From assembly GCF_014284305.1 (NCBI RefSeq), contig NZ_JACOFW010000006.1, positions 124,001 to 188,000 on the forward strand: a stretch of DNA of 64,000 nt, written 5' to 3'. This DNA is from Affinundibacterium seohonense (GTDB lineage Bacteria; Pseudomonadota; Gammaproteobacteria; Burkholderiales; Burkholderiaceae_D). Within the stretch, counting starts at the first letter, position 1, and the number at the start of each line of letters is the position of its first letter. The notes beneath the pieces were generated by a model. It worked only from the letters and a program-made list of their open reading frames with translations. It did no database searches and was not told the DNA's origin. Below, piece by piece: positions 47,054-56,939 of this stretch. The position numbers and the translations under genes were made by a program.

Positions 47054-48955
47054 ATGAGTCAGGTATCCGGGAATCAAGACCCACAACATAGTCAACGCGA
47101 AAGTGTTGCGGCACTCACCTTGGGCGCTTTAGGCGTGGTTTATGGCGACATCGGCACCAGTCCTTTGTACACCATGAAAGAAATTTTCAGTGCCCACACT
47201 GGCGTGCCGTTAGACGCATTGCACATCATCGGCGTGGTCTCCGTCATCTTTTGGGGACTCATGACGGTCGTCACTTTGAAATATGTGACCCTAATTTTGC
47301 GTGCGGACAATCGAGGAGAAGGCGGCATCATGGCCTTAACCGCCTTGGCCAGTAAAGCCGCAGGCAGTACCCACTTCCGTCGCGTCGGCTTACTCTTAAT
47401 CGGTGTGCTCGGTGCTGCTTTATTCTATGGCGACAGCGTGATTACGCCTGCCATCTCAGTCTTGAGTGCGGTTGAGGGACTAGAAGTCATTTCACCCAAT
47501 TTCAAACCCTATGTTTTACCAATCTCAATCGGCGTCTTAATTGCGCTATTCGCCATGCAGCGCTACGGCACTTCCGTGGTCGGTAAGTTATTTGGGCCCG
47601 TTATTGTCATTTGGTTTGCGACCTTGGCCGTGTTCGGTGTCATCCAAATCATGCAGCAGCCAGCGATTCTTGCGGCACTCAATCCTCTGTATGCGGTGCA
47701 ATTTCTTTGGGCGCAAGGCGCACACGTGTTCATCGTCGTCGGCGCAGTGGTACTGGCATTTACTGGTGCTGAGGCGCTGTATGCAGACATGGGACACTTC
47801 GGCAAAAAGCCAATACGCCTGGCGTGGACTGGTCTGGTGTTGCCGGCCTTGGCATTAAACTACATGGGACAAGGTGCGCTATTGATGCGCGATGCATCGG
47901 CGATTAACAATCCTTTCTTTCAACTGTTTCCCGATCAGCTATTGATGCCCGCCGTGATCCTGGCTACCTTAGCGACTGTGATTGCGTCACAGGCAGTGAT
48001 CTCGGGCGCGTATTCGATGACGAAACAAGCGATGCAACTCGGCTTGCTGCCGCGCATGCAAGTCCATTTCACGTCCGTCAAAGAGATTGGCCAAATTTAC
48101 ATTCCTAGTGTGAATTGGGTTTTGTTAGTCGGCGTCTTGTTGACCGTACTCGGTTTTGGCAGCTCATCAGCGATGGCAGGCGCCTATGGTATTGCTGTCA
48201 CCGTCACCATGTTAATCACGACCTTGTTAACTTTTTTCGTGGTGCGACATGCCTGGAATTATCCTTTAGCATTGGCTCTCGGAGCGACCGGTTTGTTCAT
48301 GACTTTGGATGCCTTATTGGTGGTGTCATGTTCGTTCAAAATCATCGAAGGCGGCTGGTTTCCATTGGTACTCGGCGCCATCATCTTCACCATCATGGCA
48401 ACTTGGCGCCGTGGCCGTGAATTGTTGATCACCCACATCCAACAAGATGATCCAGAATTGTTACCGTTCATCACTGCTCTCTCTGCAGACAACATGCACC
48501 GCGCCGCCCGCACAGCGATTTATGCGGTCGCCAATCCTGATACGGTGCCGCAAGCCTTGATGCATAACTTGAAGCACAATCAAGTGCTGCATGAACGCAA
48601 TCTGATCTTAACCGTGGTGTTCCACGATGTGCCATGGATAGCAGACAATGAACGCATACAAGTCGAGCCGCTGGTACCAGGTTTTTGAAAGGTGAAAGTG
48701 AATTACGGCTTTAAGAATGAGCCTGATTTGCCGAAAGCCTTAGAGCGCTGTGAACAGCATGGCTTGTCTATCAATTTGTTTGAAACTTCGTATTTCCTAA
48801 GTCGCGAAATCGTGGTGCCAACCAAAGGCACAGGCATGGCGCACTGGCGCGAGCTGTTATTTGCATTGATGTCACGCAATTCTCGTAGTGTGGCGGACTT
48901 TTTCCACTTACCGAATAATTGTGTGATTGAATTGGGAACCCGGGTACAAATCTAA
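47054..48955 (+). pseudogene. kup: Kup potassium transporter gene interrupted by an in-frame TGA
   Basis: Kup/KUP/HAK low-affinity K+ uptake protein, about 633 codons in total. The N-terminal part has the family motif [22 protein letters not shown] and about 12 membrane helices, with [20 protein letters not shown] and [13 protein letters not shown]. The frame reads VPGF then TGA at 48686-48688, then continues without shift [19 protein letters not shown]...ELGTRVQI, the normal C-terminal domain; family members have Trp where the stop is (TGG to TGA). Translation would give a 544-residue protein with all membrane helices but no C-terminal cytoplasmic domain, so activity may be partial. A sequencing error is also possible. 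Confidence 0.88.
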
Positions 48956-48967
48956 ACAAGTCAGCGC

Positions 48968-49008
48968 AAAAAAAACGAGCACCTTGGCAAAGCCAGGTGC
49001 TCGTTTTT
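48968..49008. terminator. Strong bidirectional intrinsic terminator
   Basis: ACGAGCACCTTGGC and GCCAGGTGCTCGT pair with a single bulged base around an AAA loop; flanked by A7-8 on the left and T7 on the right. Serves kup on the plus strand and the DUF2845 gene on the minus strand. Confidence 0.93.
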
Positions 49009-49398
49009 TTATTGGCCGTAACCCAAATCTTGAATTTGCTTTAGACGCCCATCTTCAAATGTCAGCAACTGCATAAAGCGTTGCGAACCAAAGTTATACA
49101 CCCACTCTTCAATCTGAATTTCAATCTCGCGCTCGTAGTCAACCGCATTGCGATTGCCTTGCATAGTCACTGGTGGCAAGACTTGATTGCCCGTCGATTG
49201 ACGCACTCCAATTCGACGTCGCTCCACGCGTTGATCCCGCGTCGCTGGGTTGCCGCATTTCTTCATCACCTCCGCTTTATGCATGCCGACATCAATAACG
49301 TAGGAGTCACAACGAAAGGCTAGCGCTTGTGCTGGTTTTGGCAGGCCAAAAAAACCAACACAGACAGAGCAAACCAAGACATATAGATAAATTTTCAT
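49009..49398 (-). CDS. Exported DUF2845 protein
   Basis: 129 residues from the ATG at 49398, which begins a clear signal peptide (MKIYLYVLVCSVCVGFFGLP ... AQA); a frame extension upstream is unlikely to be used. The mature part has the DUF2845 pattern FRCDSYVIDVGMHKAEVMKKCGNPATRDQR and EIQIEEWVYNFGSQRFMQLLTFEDGRL. Two cysteines could form a disulfide. Function unknown. Its 3' end sits on the shared terminator. Confidence 0.85.
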   Translation of the reverse strand: MKIYLYVLVCSVCVGFFGLPKPAQALAFRCDSYVIDVGMHKAEVMKKCGNPATRDQRVERRRIGVRQSTGNQVLPPVTMQGNRNAVDYEREIEIQIEEWVYNFGSQRFMQLLTFEDGRLKQIQDLGYGQ

Positions 49399-49679
49399 AA
49401 GGTAGGTTTCAAAGTAAGCAATACCAGACGCTAACAGAATCGCAAAGGTAGAGAGTTTCAACGGTATGCGGATTGATAAGGTTGACCGCCTTACGATTTT
49501 TCGAATTGAAGATATTAAACGTAGATAATTTTATTGCCAAATATTCATTGTCTATTAAAGATATGGGTAAAATAGCGGCACTTCCTGATCGAAAGGGACG
49601 ATCCCGATACCCTTTCGATTTCATCTAGTGACTAAGCAGCAACCAGTCTTCGCTAACTTTTTACGGACCAAAATTGCAA

Positions 49680-51938
49680 ATGAAATCCATACGACTAACT
49701 TTCCCTCAACGTTTAGCCAGTATTGTCGCGGCATTCTTATTAAGTGCCTGCGGTGGCGGTGGCAGCGGTGGTTCGCCCACCCCTGCCAATCCAACCCCCA
49801 TCATCAACATGAGCATGTCGACTAGTACGGCATTTACTGGACAGACGACCACCCTCACCTGGTCAGCTAGCAATGCCAGCTCGTGTACCGGCAGTGGCAA
49901 TTGGAGTGGCACTCAGGCGACTAGTGGCAGTTTGACTGTCAATGCAACGCAAGTGGGCGAATTGTCATATAGCTTAAATTGCAGCGGCGCTGGCGGCAGT
50001 GCGACGCAAACATCAAAACTCGCAGTCACCCAATCACCGTTGACTTTAATTGCGGGCAATATTGGGGGGCCTGGCAGTGCGGATGGTATTGGTGGCAATG
50101 CACGATTTGATACACCAATCGGAATCGCCCGTGACAAGAGTGGGAATTTATTCGTAACAGATAAATATAATCACACGATCAGAAAAATTACCCCCTCTGG
50201 ACTTGTGAGTACATTTGCAGGTCAAGTTGCGATACCTGGATCCGCCGACGGTGAGGCGGGCAAGGCTCTATTTAACGAACCGAATGGCATCACAATCGAT
50301 GCCAGCGACAATTTATATGTCGCAGATAATGTGAATCACCTCATACGTAAAATTAGCCCCGCTGGTGTTGTTACCACGCTTGCAGGCAAAGCATTAGAGC
50401 TTGGCAAAGCGGATGGAACCAGCTCTGCAGCACGTTTCAACTCGCCTGCAGATATCGCAATCGATAATCAAGGAAATCTTATCATCGCGGATCAATTCAA
50501 CAGCCTCATTCGAAAAATTTCTAGCACCGGACAAGTCACGACATTAGCAGGCAATCCAAATTCATCCGGTTTCGCTGATGGACCGGCCAAATCTGCCATG
50601 TTTAGACTCCCAGTGGGTATCGCAATTGATCGCAACAATACTGTGTACGTCGCAGATACTTACAACAATATGATTCGAAAAATTGACACGAATGGAAATG
50701 TCACATCCATCAAACCAAGCGTAGGTCAAATCGAACAACCTACTTATCTCAAGGTCATGAGCAATGGCGATATCATTTTTTCGGAACAACAAAGTCATTT
50801 ACTTAAAAAACTCACACCGGACAATCGAGTAAGCATTTTGGCCGGTCAGGAAAATATTGCAGGAAGCGATAATGGCCCAGCATCTTCAGCAAAATTCAAT
50901 TCACCTAGGGGGATTGCCACAGACGATAATGGAAATTTCTATTTGGCCGATAATTCGACGATTCGGAAAATCACCGCGAATGGTGAAGTCAGTACCATAG
51001 CAGGGAGTGGTTCCATTGTTGGAAGTACCGACGGTATCGGGAATGCTGCTAGATTTTATAATCCTAAATCGATTGTCACAGATCGAAGTGGTAATATTTT
51101 TGTTGCGGATATGAGCAATCATGTCATCCGCAAAATTTCAACAAACGGACAAGTAAGCCTTTTCGCTGGCACAGTAAGAAAGGCTGGGGAAATTGACGGG
51201 GCGGGAAATATCGCAAGATTCGAATATCCACTGGCGCTTGCCATCGATAGTAGTGACAACTTGTATGTTACAGGCAACAATGACTTTGTCAGAAAAATCA
51301 CTCCGCAAGGAATGGTCAGTAGCATCATTTCAAGCTGGGCAAACAATAGAAATTACGAAGTTAAAATCAGTACTTCTGAAGGTATCGTAATCGACAACAA
51401 TGGCAATTTGTTTATATCAGCATCATCAAAAGGCGTGATCTACAAAGTCACGCCCTCAGGTGCGACCACTGAAGTGGCAGGTGGTGAATTCGGCAATCAG
51501 GACGGAACTGGAACAAGCGCCAAGTTTAACTATCCGGGCGGCATGGTTCAGGACATCTCGGGGAATCTATATGTTGCCGACATCCTCAATCACAACATCA
51601 GAAAAATTACGCCAAGTGGCGTGGTAACGACGCTGGCTGGTTCTAGCATAGGTCTAGTCGGGACAAAGGATGGTGTGGGCCTCGCCGCGAGCTTCAACTA
51701 TCCAACCAGACTTGCCATCGACAAAGCAGGAAACATTTTTGTTACAGACACAGGCAATCGCACCATCCGAAAAATTACGCCAGACGGTTCAGTTAGCACT
51801 GTCGCAGGAACTGCAACGCTCGGCAACTTGCTTCCTTACTCAATAAAAACACTTGGGAATGTATGGGGGATCACCTTTGACAACGCAGGAAAATTTTATG
51901 TAGCGATGGACCAAGGAGTGTTTCAGCTGCATTTTTAA
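49680..51938 (+). CDS. NHL-repeat lipoprotein
   Basis: 752 residues from the ATG at 49680. Lipoprotein signal with lipobox LSAC (Cys near residue 24) then a Gly/Ser linker. An Ig-like domain (about 45-120, TFTGQTTTLTWSASNAS style) precedes about ten NHL repeats of the form GNLFVTDKYNHTIRKITPSG...VSTFAG. These should form one or two six-bladed beta propellers that bind protein or carbohydrate. Probably outer-membrane anchored. A strong terminator follows. Confidence 0.88.
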   Translation: MKSIRLTFPQRLASIVAAFLLSACGGGGSGGSPTPANPTPIINMSMSTSTAFTGQTTTLTWSASNASSCTGSGNWSGTQATSGSLTVNATQVGELSYSLNCSGAGGSATQTSKLAVTQSPLTLIAGNIGGPGSADGIGGNARFDTPIGIARDKSGNLFVTDKYNHTIRKITPSGLVSTFAGQVAIPGSADGEAGKALFNEPNGITIDASDNLYVADNVNHLIRKISPAGVVTTLAGKALELGKADGTSSAARFNSPADIAIDNQGNLIIADQFNSLIRKISSTGQVTTLAGNPNSSGFADGPAKSAMFRLPVGIAIDRNNTVYVADTYNNMIRKIDTNGNVTSIKPSVGQIEQPTYLKVMSNGDIIFSEQQSHLLKKLTPDNRVSILAGQENIAGSDNGPASSAKFNSPRGIATDDNGNFYLADNSTIRKITANGEVSTIAGSGSIVGSTDGIGNAARFYNPKSIVTDRSGNIFVADMSNHVIRKISTNGQVSLFAGTVRKAGEIDGAGNIARFEYPLALAIDSSDNLYVTGNNDFVRKITPQGMVSSIISSWANNRNYEVKISTSEGIVIDNNGNLFISASSKGVIYKVTPSGATTEVAGGEFGNQDGTGTSAKFNYPGGMVQDISGNLYVADILNHNIRKITPSGVVTTLAGSSIGLVGTKDGVGLAASFNYPTRLAIDKAGNIFVTDTGNRTIRKITPDGSVSTVAGTATLGNLLPYSIKTLGNVWGITFDNAGKFYVAMDQGVFQLHF

Positions 51939-51975
51939 TATTTGCATGCAGATATTCATCAAATAGAGAAATGAA

Positions 51976-52013
51976 AAACAAGGGCAAAATAGAACACAGC
52001 GCCCTTGTTTTTC
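51976..52013 (+). terminator. Intrinsic terminator after the NHL lipoprotein
   Basis: AAACAAGGGC and GCCCTTGTTT form a perfect 10-base stem around a 15-base loop, followed by TTCC; the T-rich right arm provides the U tract. Confidence 0.85.
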
Positions 52014-52117
52014 CTATCACTGCACAGCACTGCACTACATTGCAAGATCGGTGTGGTTTTATGACTTACATGCAAACACATGCAGCGTCTAAATTGGTTT
52101 GATCGTCATCATAGACA

Positions 52118-52549
52118 TCAAGGACTTTTCCGTTTTTCACGCAATAATGCGATTCGCGCGGCGACAAATTCCACCTCCTCTGGCCTGTCACAAGATTGAA
52201 TAATCGGCGCCCGCTCAGAACCATATGCAACCACGAGATAGGTTTTACCAAGAGCGACCGTGGTGCCGCATTCTGCACTGGTCAGTGGTGTTGACACCAA
52301 CACCGATCCACTGTTCTTGCCCTTGAAATTTTCTTGAACTTCAAAACGGAAAGTGCGCTGCGCCAGCTTGATCGTTGGCATGCCGGTGGCGACAACTTTG
52401 CCAATAAAAACTAAGCGTCCGTCTTGTAACATCGCATCAACGATTTGCTGCTCACTCCGCAAATTGCTTGGGCAGGAGCAAGCGCCACTGGTGCTGCTCA
52501 AAAATAAGGCCGCCAACAACGCAGTTATTCGCAATTGACCGATCATCAA
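52118..52549 (-). CDS. Exported NTR/TIMP-like cysteine-rich protein
   Basis: 143 residues. Signal peptide (about 1-22) ends just before CSCPS, the N-terminal Cys-x-Cys of the netrin/TIMP-like fold. Then VFIGKVVATG, FRFEVQENFKG, and a late SAECGTTVALGKTYLVVAYG with a Cys, and SCDRPEEVEF. Role in bacteria unknown; possibly a protease-binding or envelope protein. Another frame continues past the stop (52066-52150) with HYCVKNGKVLDVYDDDQTNL, raising the chance of a frameshifted C-terminus. It is immediately downstream of the DUF4124 gene (10-base gap). Confidence 0.72.
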   Translation of the reverse strand: MMIGQLRITALLAALFLSSTSGACSCPSNLRSEQQIVDAMLQDGRLVFIGKVVATGMPTIKLAQRTFRFEVQENFKGKNSGSVLVSTPLTSAECGTTVALGKTYLVVAYGSERAPIIQSCDRPEEVEFVAARIALLREKRKSP

Positions 52550-52559
52550 GAACTCTCGC

Positions 52560-53156
52560 CTAGAAATCGCCAGGTCCCGCTTTTAACACAGTACCGTCGA
52601 TATTCGCTCTCAGCATCTCGCCTTTCCCTTTCCATGCAAAAGGTTCACAGCGGTCATTCGCCGGATTGGTTCGGCTAAGCGAACAATCAAAGCCGGTACC
52701 AGTACAATTGGCGCGAATCTGTTCTAGTAAATTGCGCTGTTTGCTCATACCTTTCGACAAATTTTCCCCTGTGATTTGAATCAACGCAGCTTCTTTGGCG
52801 AGGCCACTACATTTCTGAATTCGCTCGGCGGGTAATCCCTGAAAAGCTTGAGCTACCGATTTGCCTTCTGCCGAAGCATTCGAACCAGACTGTTTATTCT
52901 CTGTCGGCTTACTGGCACTACTTGCTGATGCCGCCTCAACCAATACATCATTGCCTGCAATTTTCTTACTCTTGGTTGGCGCCATAGTCGCATCACCATA
53001 ATGCACTTTGCCATTCGCGTCAGTCCATTTGTAAACGCCTTGCGCATAGCTCAGATTTAAAAAACTTGGGATAGTGATCAGCACAAGGAAGAAATGACGC
53101 CAATTAGACTGATGTTGGCTTGAACAATTCGCAGCTAGACTCTCAAATGTTTTCAT
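52560..53156 (-). CDS. DUF4124 domain protein
   Basis: 198 residues from the ATG at 53156; the frame extends 48 codons upstream but the internal ATG fits a signal-anchor (about 20-38, FFLVLITIPSFLNLSYAQ) directly before the DUF4124 motif GVYKWTDANGKVHYGD near 40-56. DUF4124 is a small domain found after signal peptides in many proteobacterial envelope proteins. The rest contains a low-complexity Ser/Ala linker and a Cys-rich end (NCTGTGFDCSLS). Likely co-transcribed with the NTR-like gene. Confidence 0.8.
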   Translation of the reverse strand: MKTFESLAANCSSQHQSNWRHFFLVLITIPSFLNLSYAQGVYKWTDANGKVHYGDATMAPTKSKKIAGNDVLVEAASASSASKPTENKQSGSNASAEGKSVAQAFQGLPAERIQKCSGLAKEAALIQITGENLSKGMSKQRNLLEQIRANCTGTGFDCSLSRTNPANDRCEPFAWKGKGEMLRANIDGTVLKAGPGDF

Positions 53157-53326
53157 GGCGCAGTAATTTATCAAACAAGAAATTAAATAATGAATTAACA
53201 CTATACACAAGAAGGTTCTAACCTGGCACAGTTCTCTGCTGGATTTCAATATGAAGAACCAAACGCAATGGATTCTGTCCAATCCTCGATCCAATTTCAA
53301 TCAAGCCTAATCAGGAGTCGTGCATC

Positions 53327-53773
53327 ATGAAATTTATCACCCTTCTCGCGGCAGCCCTATTCGCTAACACCGCCAGTGCAGCCAATCATACCGACCCAGC
53401 GACCATCGCCGCCATCGAGGCGACTTGCTTTGACTATATTGATGGACAATTAGAAGCAAATCCGCAACGCGTTGCGCGCTCGCTGCATCCGGATCTGGCA
53501 AAGCGTGCGGTGATTGGTGATACACCGGACGAACGCCTTGGACTACGTCGTATGTCAAAAGAAGAATTGGTGGCATTGACCAAACAAGGCGCCCTTAAAA
53601 CACCAGTCGAGCAATGGAATCGTAGCTGCAAGGTACTGGATGTCAGCGAGACCGCTGCCTCCGTTCGACTAGAGACACCATGGTTTATCGACTACTTTCA
53701 TATGGGACGCTTTGGTGATCGTTGGATCATTGTGAATGCGCTTTGGTATAGCAAACCTAAGCTAGTCAAGTAA
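53327..53773 (+). CDS. Exported NTF2-like protein (putative lumazine-binding type)
   Basis: 148 residues. Signal peptide (1-19, ending ASAA). Body: DPATIAAIEATCFDYIDGQLEANPQRVARSLHPDLAKRAV, then SVRLETPWFIDYFHMGRFGDRWIIVNALWY, the pattern of NTF2-like proteins annotated as putative lumazine-binding. Ligand unknown. Ribosome site AGGAG 11 bases before the ATG. Divergent from DUF4124. Confidence 0.82.
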   Translation: MKFITLLAAALFANTASAANHTDPATIAAIEATCFDYIDGQLEANPQRVARSLHPDLAKRAVIGDTPDERLGLRRMSKEELVALTKQGALKTPVEQWNRSCKVLDVSETAASVRLETPWFIDYFHMGRFGDRWIIVNALWYSKPKLVK

Positions 53774-53904
53774 ATAGAGCCGCAAAATTTAAGCGTATCT
53801 TATTCACTGTCGAGGAGGCATCGTCGCACGATGTCTCCTCTTAAGACGATTTCAAACATCCCGAATCTAGCGCACGTCTCAGCTCGCAAGATCCCCTAGT
53901 GACT

Positions 53905-55605
53905 TCAGACCGCTAGTAACTTGCGATTCGCCTTGCCTGGCAAGACCTTAAGCGTTTTACCACTGACGACGCTATATGTTTTCGCTTTTACCGTATTCAC
54001 ATAACGCCACTCGGAACGGGTTTCCGTTGGCGTTGCTGTGACGATCATAAAGCCACGGCTCTTAGTTTCTGCGTACACCAGAGGTCCGACTATTTGCTCT
54101 AAACCTGCCGCGACCTTGGCCGGATCCTCTTTCGCAAAGACTTCTTCAAATCCTGGGGAGGTCACTGAAGTTACGCCAAATTCAACACCGATGGCATTGC
54201 CGCTCAAGTCGCTCAAATCACTAGCCCAGGTATTGTGCGTATCGCCTGCCAAAGCAATCAAATTTTTGTCCAGATTTTTTGCCGTAGCAAAGACGGTTTC
54301 GCGGGCGACCACGTAGCCGTCCCAAGCATCAAGGTTGTAAGGAATCGCGGGCTGCGCAAGAATCGTCTTTTCTGCCACGGTCAATGCCGCTGGCGCAAGC
54401 TGAGCTTTGCCAAGCAGTGTGGTGTAGTCTGAGAAACTGATTTGTCCTAGCACCAATGGCGCTGGAATATTCATTCGCGCCATCAGCACTTGTTGGCCGA
54501 GAATTTGCCAAGTAGCGCTTGATTTTGCTAGCTGCAATTGCAACCAAGTGGTCTGCTCTGCCCCCATCAATTGACGCGCTGGATTACTCATATCGGTGGT
54601 AAATTTCACGGCATCGAATGCCCCATTCGTACCCATATAATTGGCATACGAGAGTTGCTTATCACGACCAATCAGACGCGTATCTAACATGTGTAAGGCG
54701 ACCAAACTGCCGAAATCAAAGGAACGATAAATACGATCATTCTTGGCTGCGTCTGGCAAACGAATTGGCATCCATTCGTTATAAGCTTGCAGTGCTGCCG
54801 CACGACGAGCGCTAAATGGACCTTCGCTTGCTGGGTCATGATTCTCAGCACCGCCTATCCAAGTGTCATTGGCGAATTCGTGATCGTCCCATACCGTGAT
54901 GAAAGGATGCTTGGCGTGTACCGCTTGCAAATCCGCGTCGCCACGATAAATCGCATAACGGCTGCGATAATCGCTCAATGTGACGATTTCCGTCTTTGGC
55001 TCAACTAGACGATTGAGACTAGCAGCATCCTGTGAAGCGTAACCATCGCGTGGGTATTCATAAATGTAGTCGCCCAGATGAATCACGGCATCGAGCTCGG
55101 TTAGCTTGGCGACTTCAGCATATACATGGAAATAGCCAGCAGGATAATTGGAACAAGTTACGACGGCTAATTTAACCTGTTGCACACTGCCAATCGGCAA
55201 GGTCTTAGTACGACCGACCGGCGAGAGGCGACTGTCAAAGTTAAAACGATAGAAGTACACCGTATTCGCACTCAAGCCGCTGACATCGACTTTCGCAGTA
55301 AAGTCACGACTTGCACCGGTCACGATACTGCCCGACTTCACAACTTTAGTGAATTGATCATCACTGGCGACTTGCCATGTCAACTCAAAATCTCTGCCAT
55401 CATAATTGCTCGACGGTGTCACACGTGTCCAAATGATGACGCGATCACTGAGTGGATCGCCACTGGCAATCCCATGTTCGAAAGTCGCATAAACGGGAGC
55501 GATACCAGCACCACCACAAGCACTTAGAGCCAGTGTGGTAGAGGCCGCTGCTGTGGTTGCGGCAAAGTTGCGGATAAATTGACGACGGGTATTTGGGGTT
55601 TTCAT
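53905..55605 (-). CDS. phoD: PhoD-like alkaline phosphatase/phosphodiesterase
   Basis: 566 residues. Tat signal: TRRQFIRNFAATTAAAST, ending SACGG, which could also be a lipobox. N-terminal Fn3-like domain (about 40-150), then the metallophosphatase: HLGDYIYEY, SDYRSRYA, WDDHEFANDTW near 235-245, and LAGDTHNTWASDL near 455, supplying the Ca2+/Fe3+ ligands. Releases phosphate from phosphoesters outside the cytoplasm. I see no clear Pho box in the 289-base gap upstream (55606-55894), which holds no supported gene. Confidence 0.92.
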   Translation of the reverse strand: MKTPNTRRQFIRNFAATTAAASTTLALSACGGAGIAPVYATFEHGIASGDPLSDRVIIWTRVTPSSNYDGRDFELTWQVASDDQFTKVVKSGSIVTGASRDFTAKVDVSGLSANTVYFYRFNFDSRLSPVGRTKTLPIGSVQQVKLAVVTCSNYPAGYFHVYAEVAKLTELDAVIHLGDYIYEYPRDGYASQDAASLNRLVEPKTEIVTLSDYRSRYAIYRGDADLQAVHAKHPFITVWDDHEFANDTWIGGAENHDPASEGPFSARRAAALQAYNEWMPIRLPDAAKNDRIYRSFDFGSLVALHMLDTRLIGRDKQLSYANYMGTNGAFDAVKFTTDMSNPARQLMGAEQTTWLQLQLAKSSATWQILGQQVLMARMNIPAPLVLGQISFSDYTTLLGKAQLAPAALTVAEKTILAQPAIPYNLDAWDGYVVARETVFATAKNLDKNLIALAGDTHNTWASDLSDLSGNAIGVEFGVTSVTSPGFEEVFAKEDPAKVAAGLEQIVGPLVYAETKSRGFMIVTATPTETRSEWRYVNTVKAKTYSVVSGKTLKVLPGKANRKLLAV

Positions 55606-55894
55606 GGGCAGCCCTTGAGTGGTAAAGCCCTTGATACTATGAATTGATTATTACTCACTAATGACGACTTCTAGAAGAAGTCCTCGAATCCGCTACATGA
55701 ATTAGCGAAATGTAATCGCCGCCTTTACTGCCTTTCCATGAAAGTTAAAGGTCGTTCGAGATTGAGGAAAATCATGACTTGTTGCGCACTTGCCTTGCTT
55801 TCACCAGTCGACTGCACTAGCATGATCGACTTACGCTAATTCCGCGAAGCAATTACCATCCTACCTCCGCAAATCTCTGAAAGTCTGCATCAAC

Positions 55895-56929
55895 ATGCCT
55901 GCACTACCAGAATTACAAGAACTCGAGCGACTCATACAATTGGGGAAACACCATCTCGAAGTCAATATTACTTGCGAGGTTCAAGTCAGGCACAAGTGTT
56001 TTCCGGTATATCAATTAGCACTCGGCAATCCAGATCCTAAGATTCCGGCGATCGGTTTTTTCGGTGGCATTCATGGCTTAGAGCGCATCGGTACCCAAGT
56101 GCTACTCAGCTATTTGCGCGGCTTGTTATCACAGTTAGTCTGGGATAACAGTTTGCAAGCCCTATTGCAGCATGTGCGGTTGGTGTTTATGCCACTGGTG
56201 AATCCGGGTGGTATGTGGAAATCAACGCGCGCCAATCCGAATGGCGTTGATCTCATGCGCAATGCCCCCGTCGAAGCCCACGGCAAAGTGCCTTTTCTGT
56301 TAGGCGGACATCGCATCAGCCCACGTCTGCCTTGGTATCGTGGCAGTATCGATGCGGAGATGGAAATTGAAAATCAAGCCTTGTGCAAAGTCGTCCGAGA
56401 ACAACTCCTCAGCCGGCAATTTAGTATGGCAATTGATTGTCACTCGGGCTTTGGTTTGGTCGATAGAGTCTGGTTCCCACACGCCCACAGCCAACATCCG
56501 ATTCCTCATCTGGCGGATATTCTTAGGCTAGAAGAATTGTTTCAAGAAACCCATCCGCATCACCGCTATCTATTTGAACCACAAAGTTTGCAATATCAAA
56601 CCCATGGCGATATCTGGGACTACTTATATTTGCATCATCAAGAGCAAAACAAAACAAGCCTTACTACAACAATACCAAACACATTTTTGCCATTAACTTT
56701 AGAGATGGGCTCATGGCTGTGGGTGAAGAAAAATCCCCGCCAATTATTCTCGCGACATGGCATGTTCAATCCTACCGCCGAACATCGCTTGCACAGAGTG
56801 TTACGACGTCACGCCTCTTGGCTAGATTTTTTAGTCAGAGCCAGTTGCGGCTATCAAAACTGGCTCAGCACAGGACCCCAACGCTGTCGCTTGCAAGAGC
56901 GCGCCGTAGCACGTTGGTATCGCGCATGA
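55895..56929 (+). CDS. M14-family zinc carboxypeptidase-like protein
   Basis: 344 residues, no signal peptide. Zinc ligands: His60 and Glu63 in GFFGGIHGLERIG, and His183 in AIDCHSGFG; a catalytic Glu is probably Glu270 in PLTLEMGSW. Substrate-contact segment PLVNPGGMWKSTRANPNGVDLMRN is conserved. Resembles the succinylglutamate-desuccinylase/DUF2817 branch of M14. Substrate unknown. The alpha/beta hydrolase starts 10 bases after it, so the two form an operon. Confidence 0.85.
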   Translation: MPALPELQELERLIQLGKHHLEVNITCEVQVRHKCFPVYQLALGNPDPKIPAIGFFGGIHGLERIGTQVLLSYLRGLLSQLVWDNSLQALLQHVRLVFMPLVNPGGMWKSTRANPNGVDLMRNAPVEAHGKVPFLLGGHRISPRLPWYRGSIDAEMEIENQALCKVVREQLLSRQFSMAIDCHSGFGLVDRVWFPHAHSQHPIPHLADILRLEELFQETHPHHRYLFEPQSLQYQTHGDIWDYLYLHHQEQNKTSLTTTIPNTFLPLTLEMGSWLWVKKNPRQLFSRHGMFNPTAEHRLHRVLRRHASWLDFLVRASCGYQNWLSTGPQRCRLQERAVARWYRA

Positions 56930-56939
56930 GGTCGGCACA

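Noticed and set aside
48686..48688. Kup TGA as selenocysteine or recoding site
   Set aside because: Homologues have Trp here, no hairpin of SECIS type follows, so nonsense change or error is simpler.
55738..55839. 33-codon frame upstream of the M14-like gene
   Set aside because: Short, no conserved feature; it could be a leader peptide but nothing supports it.
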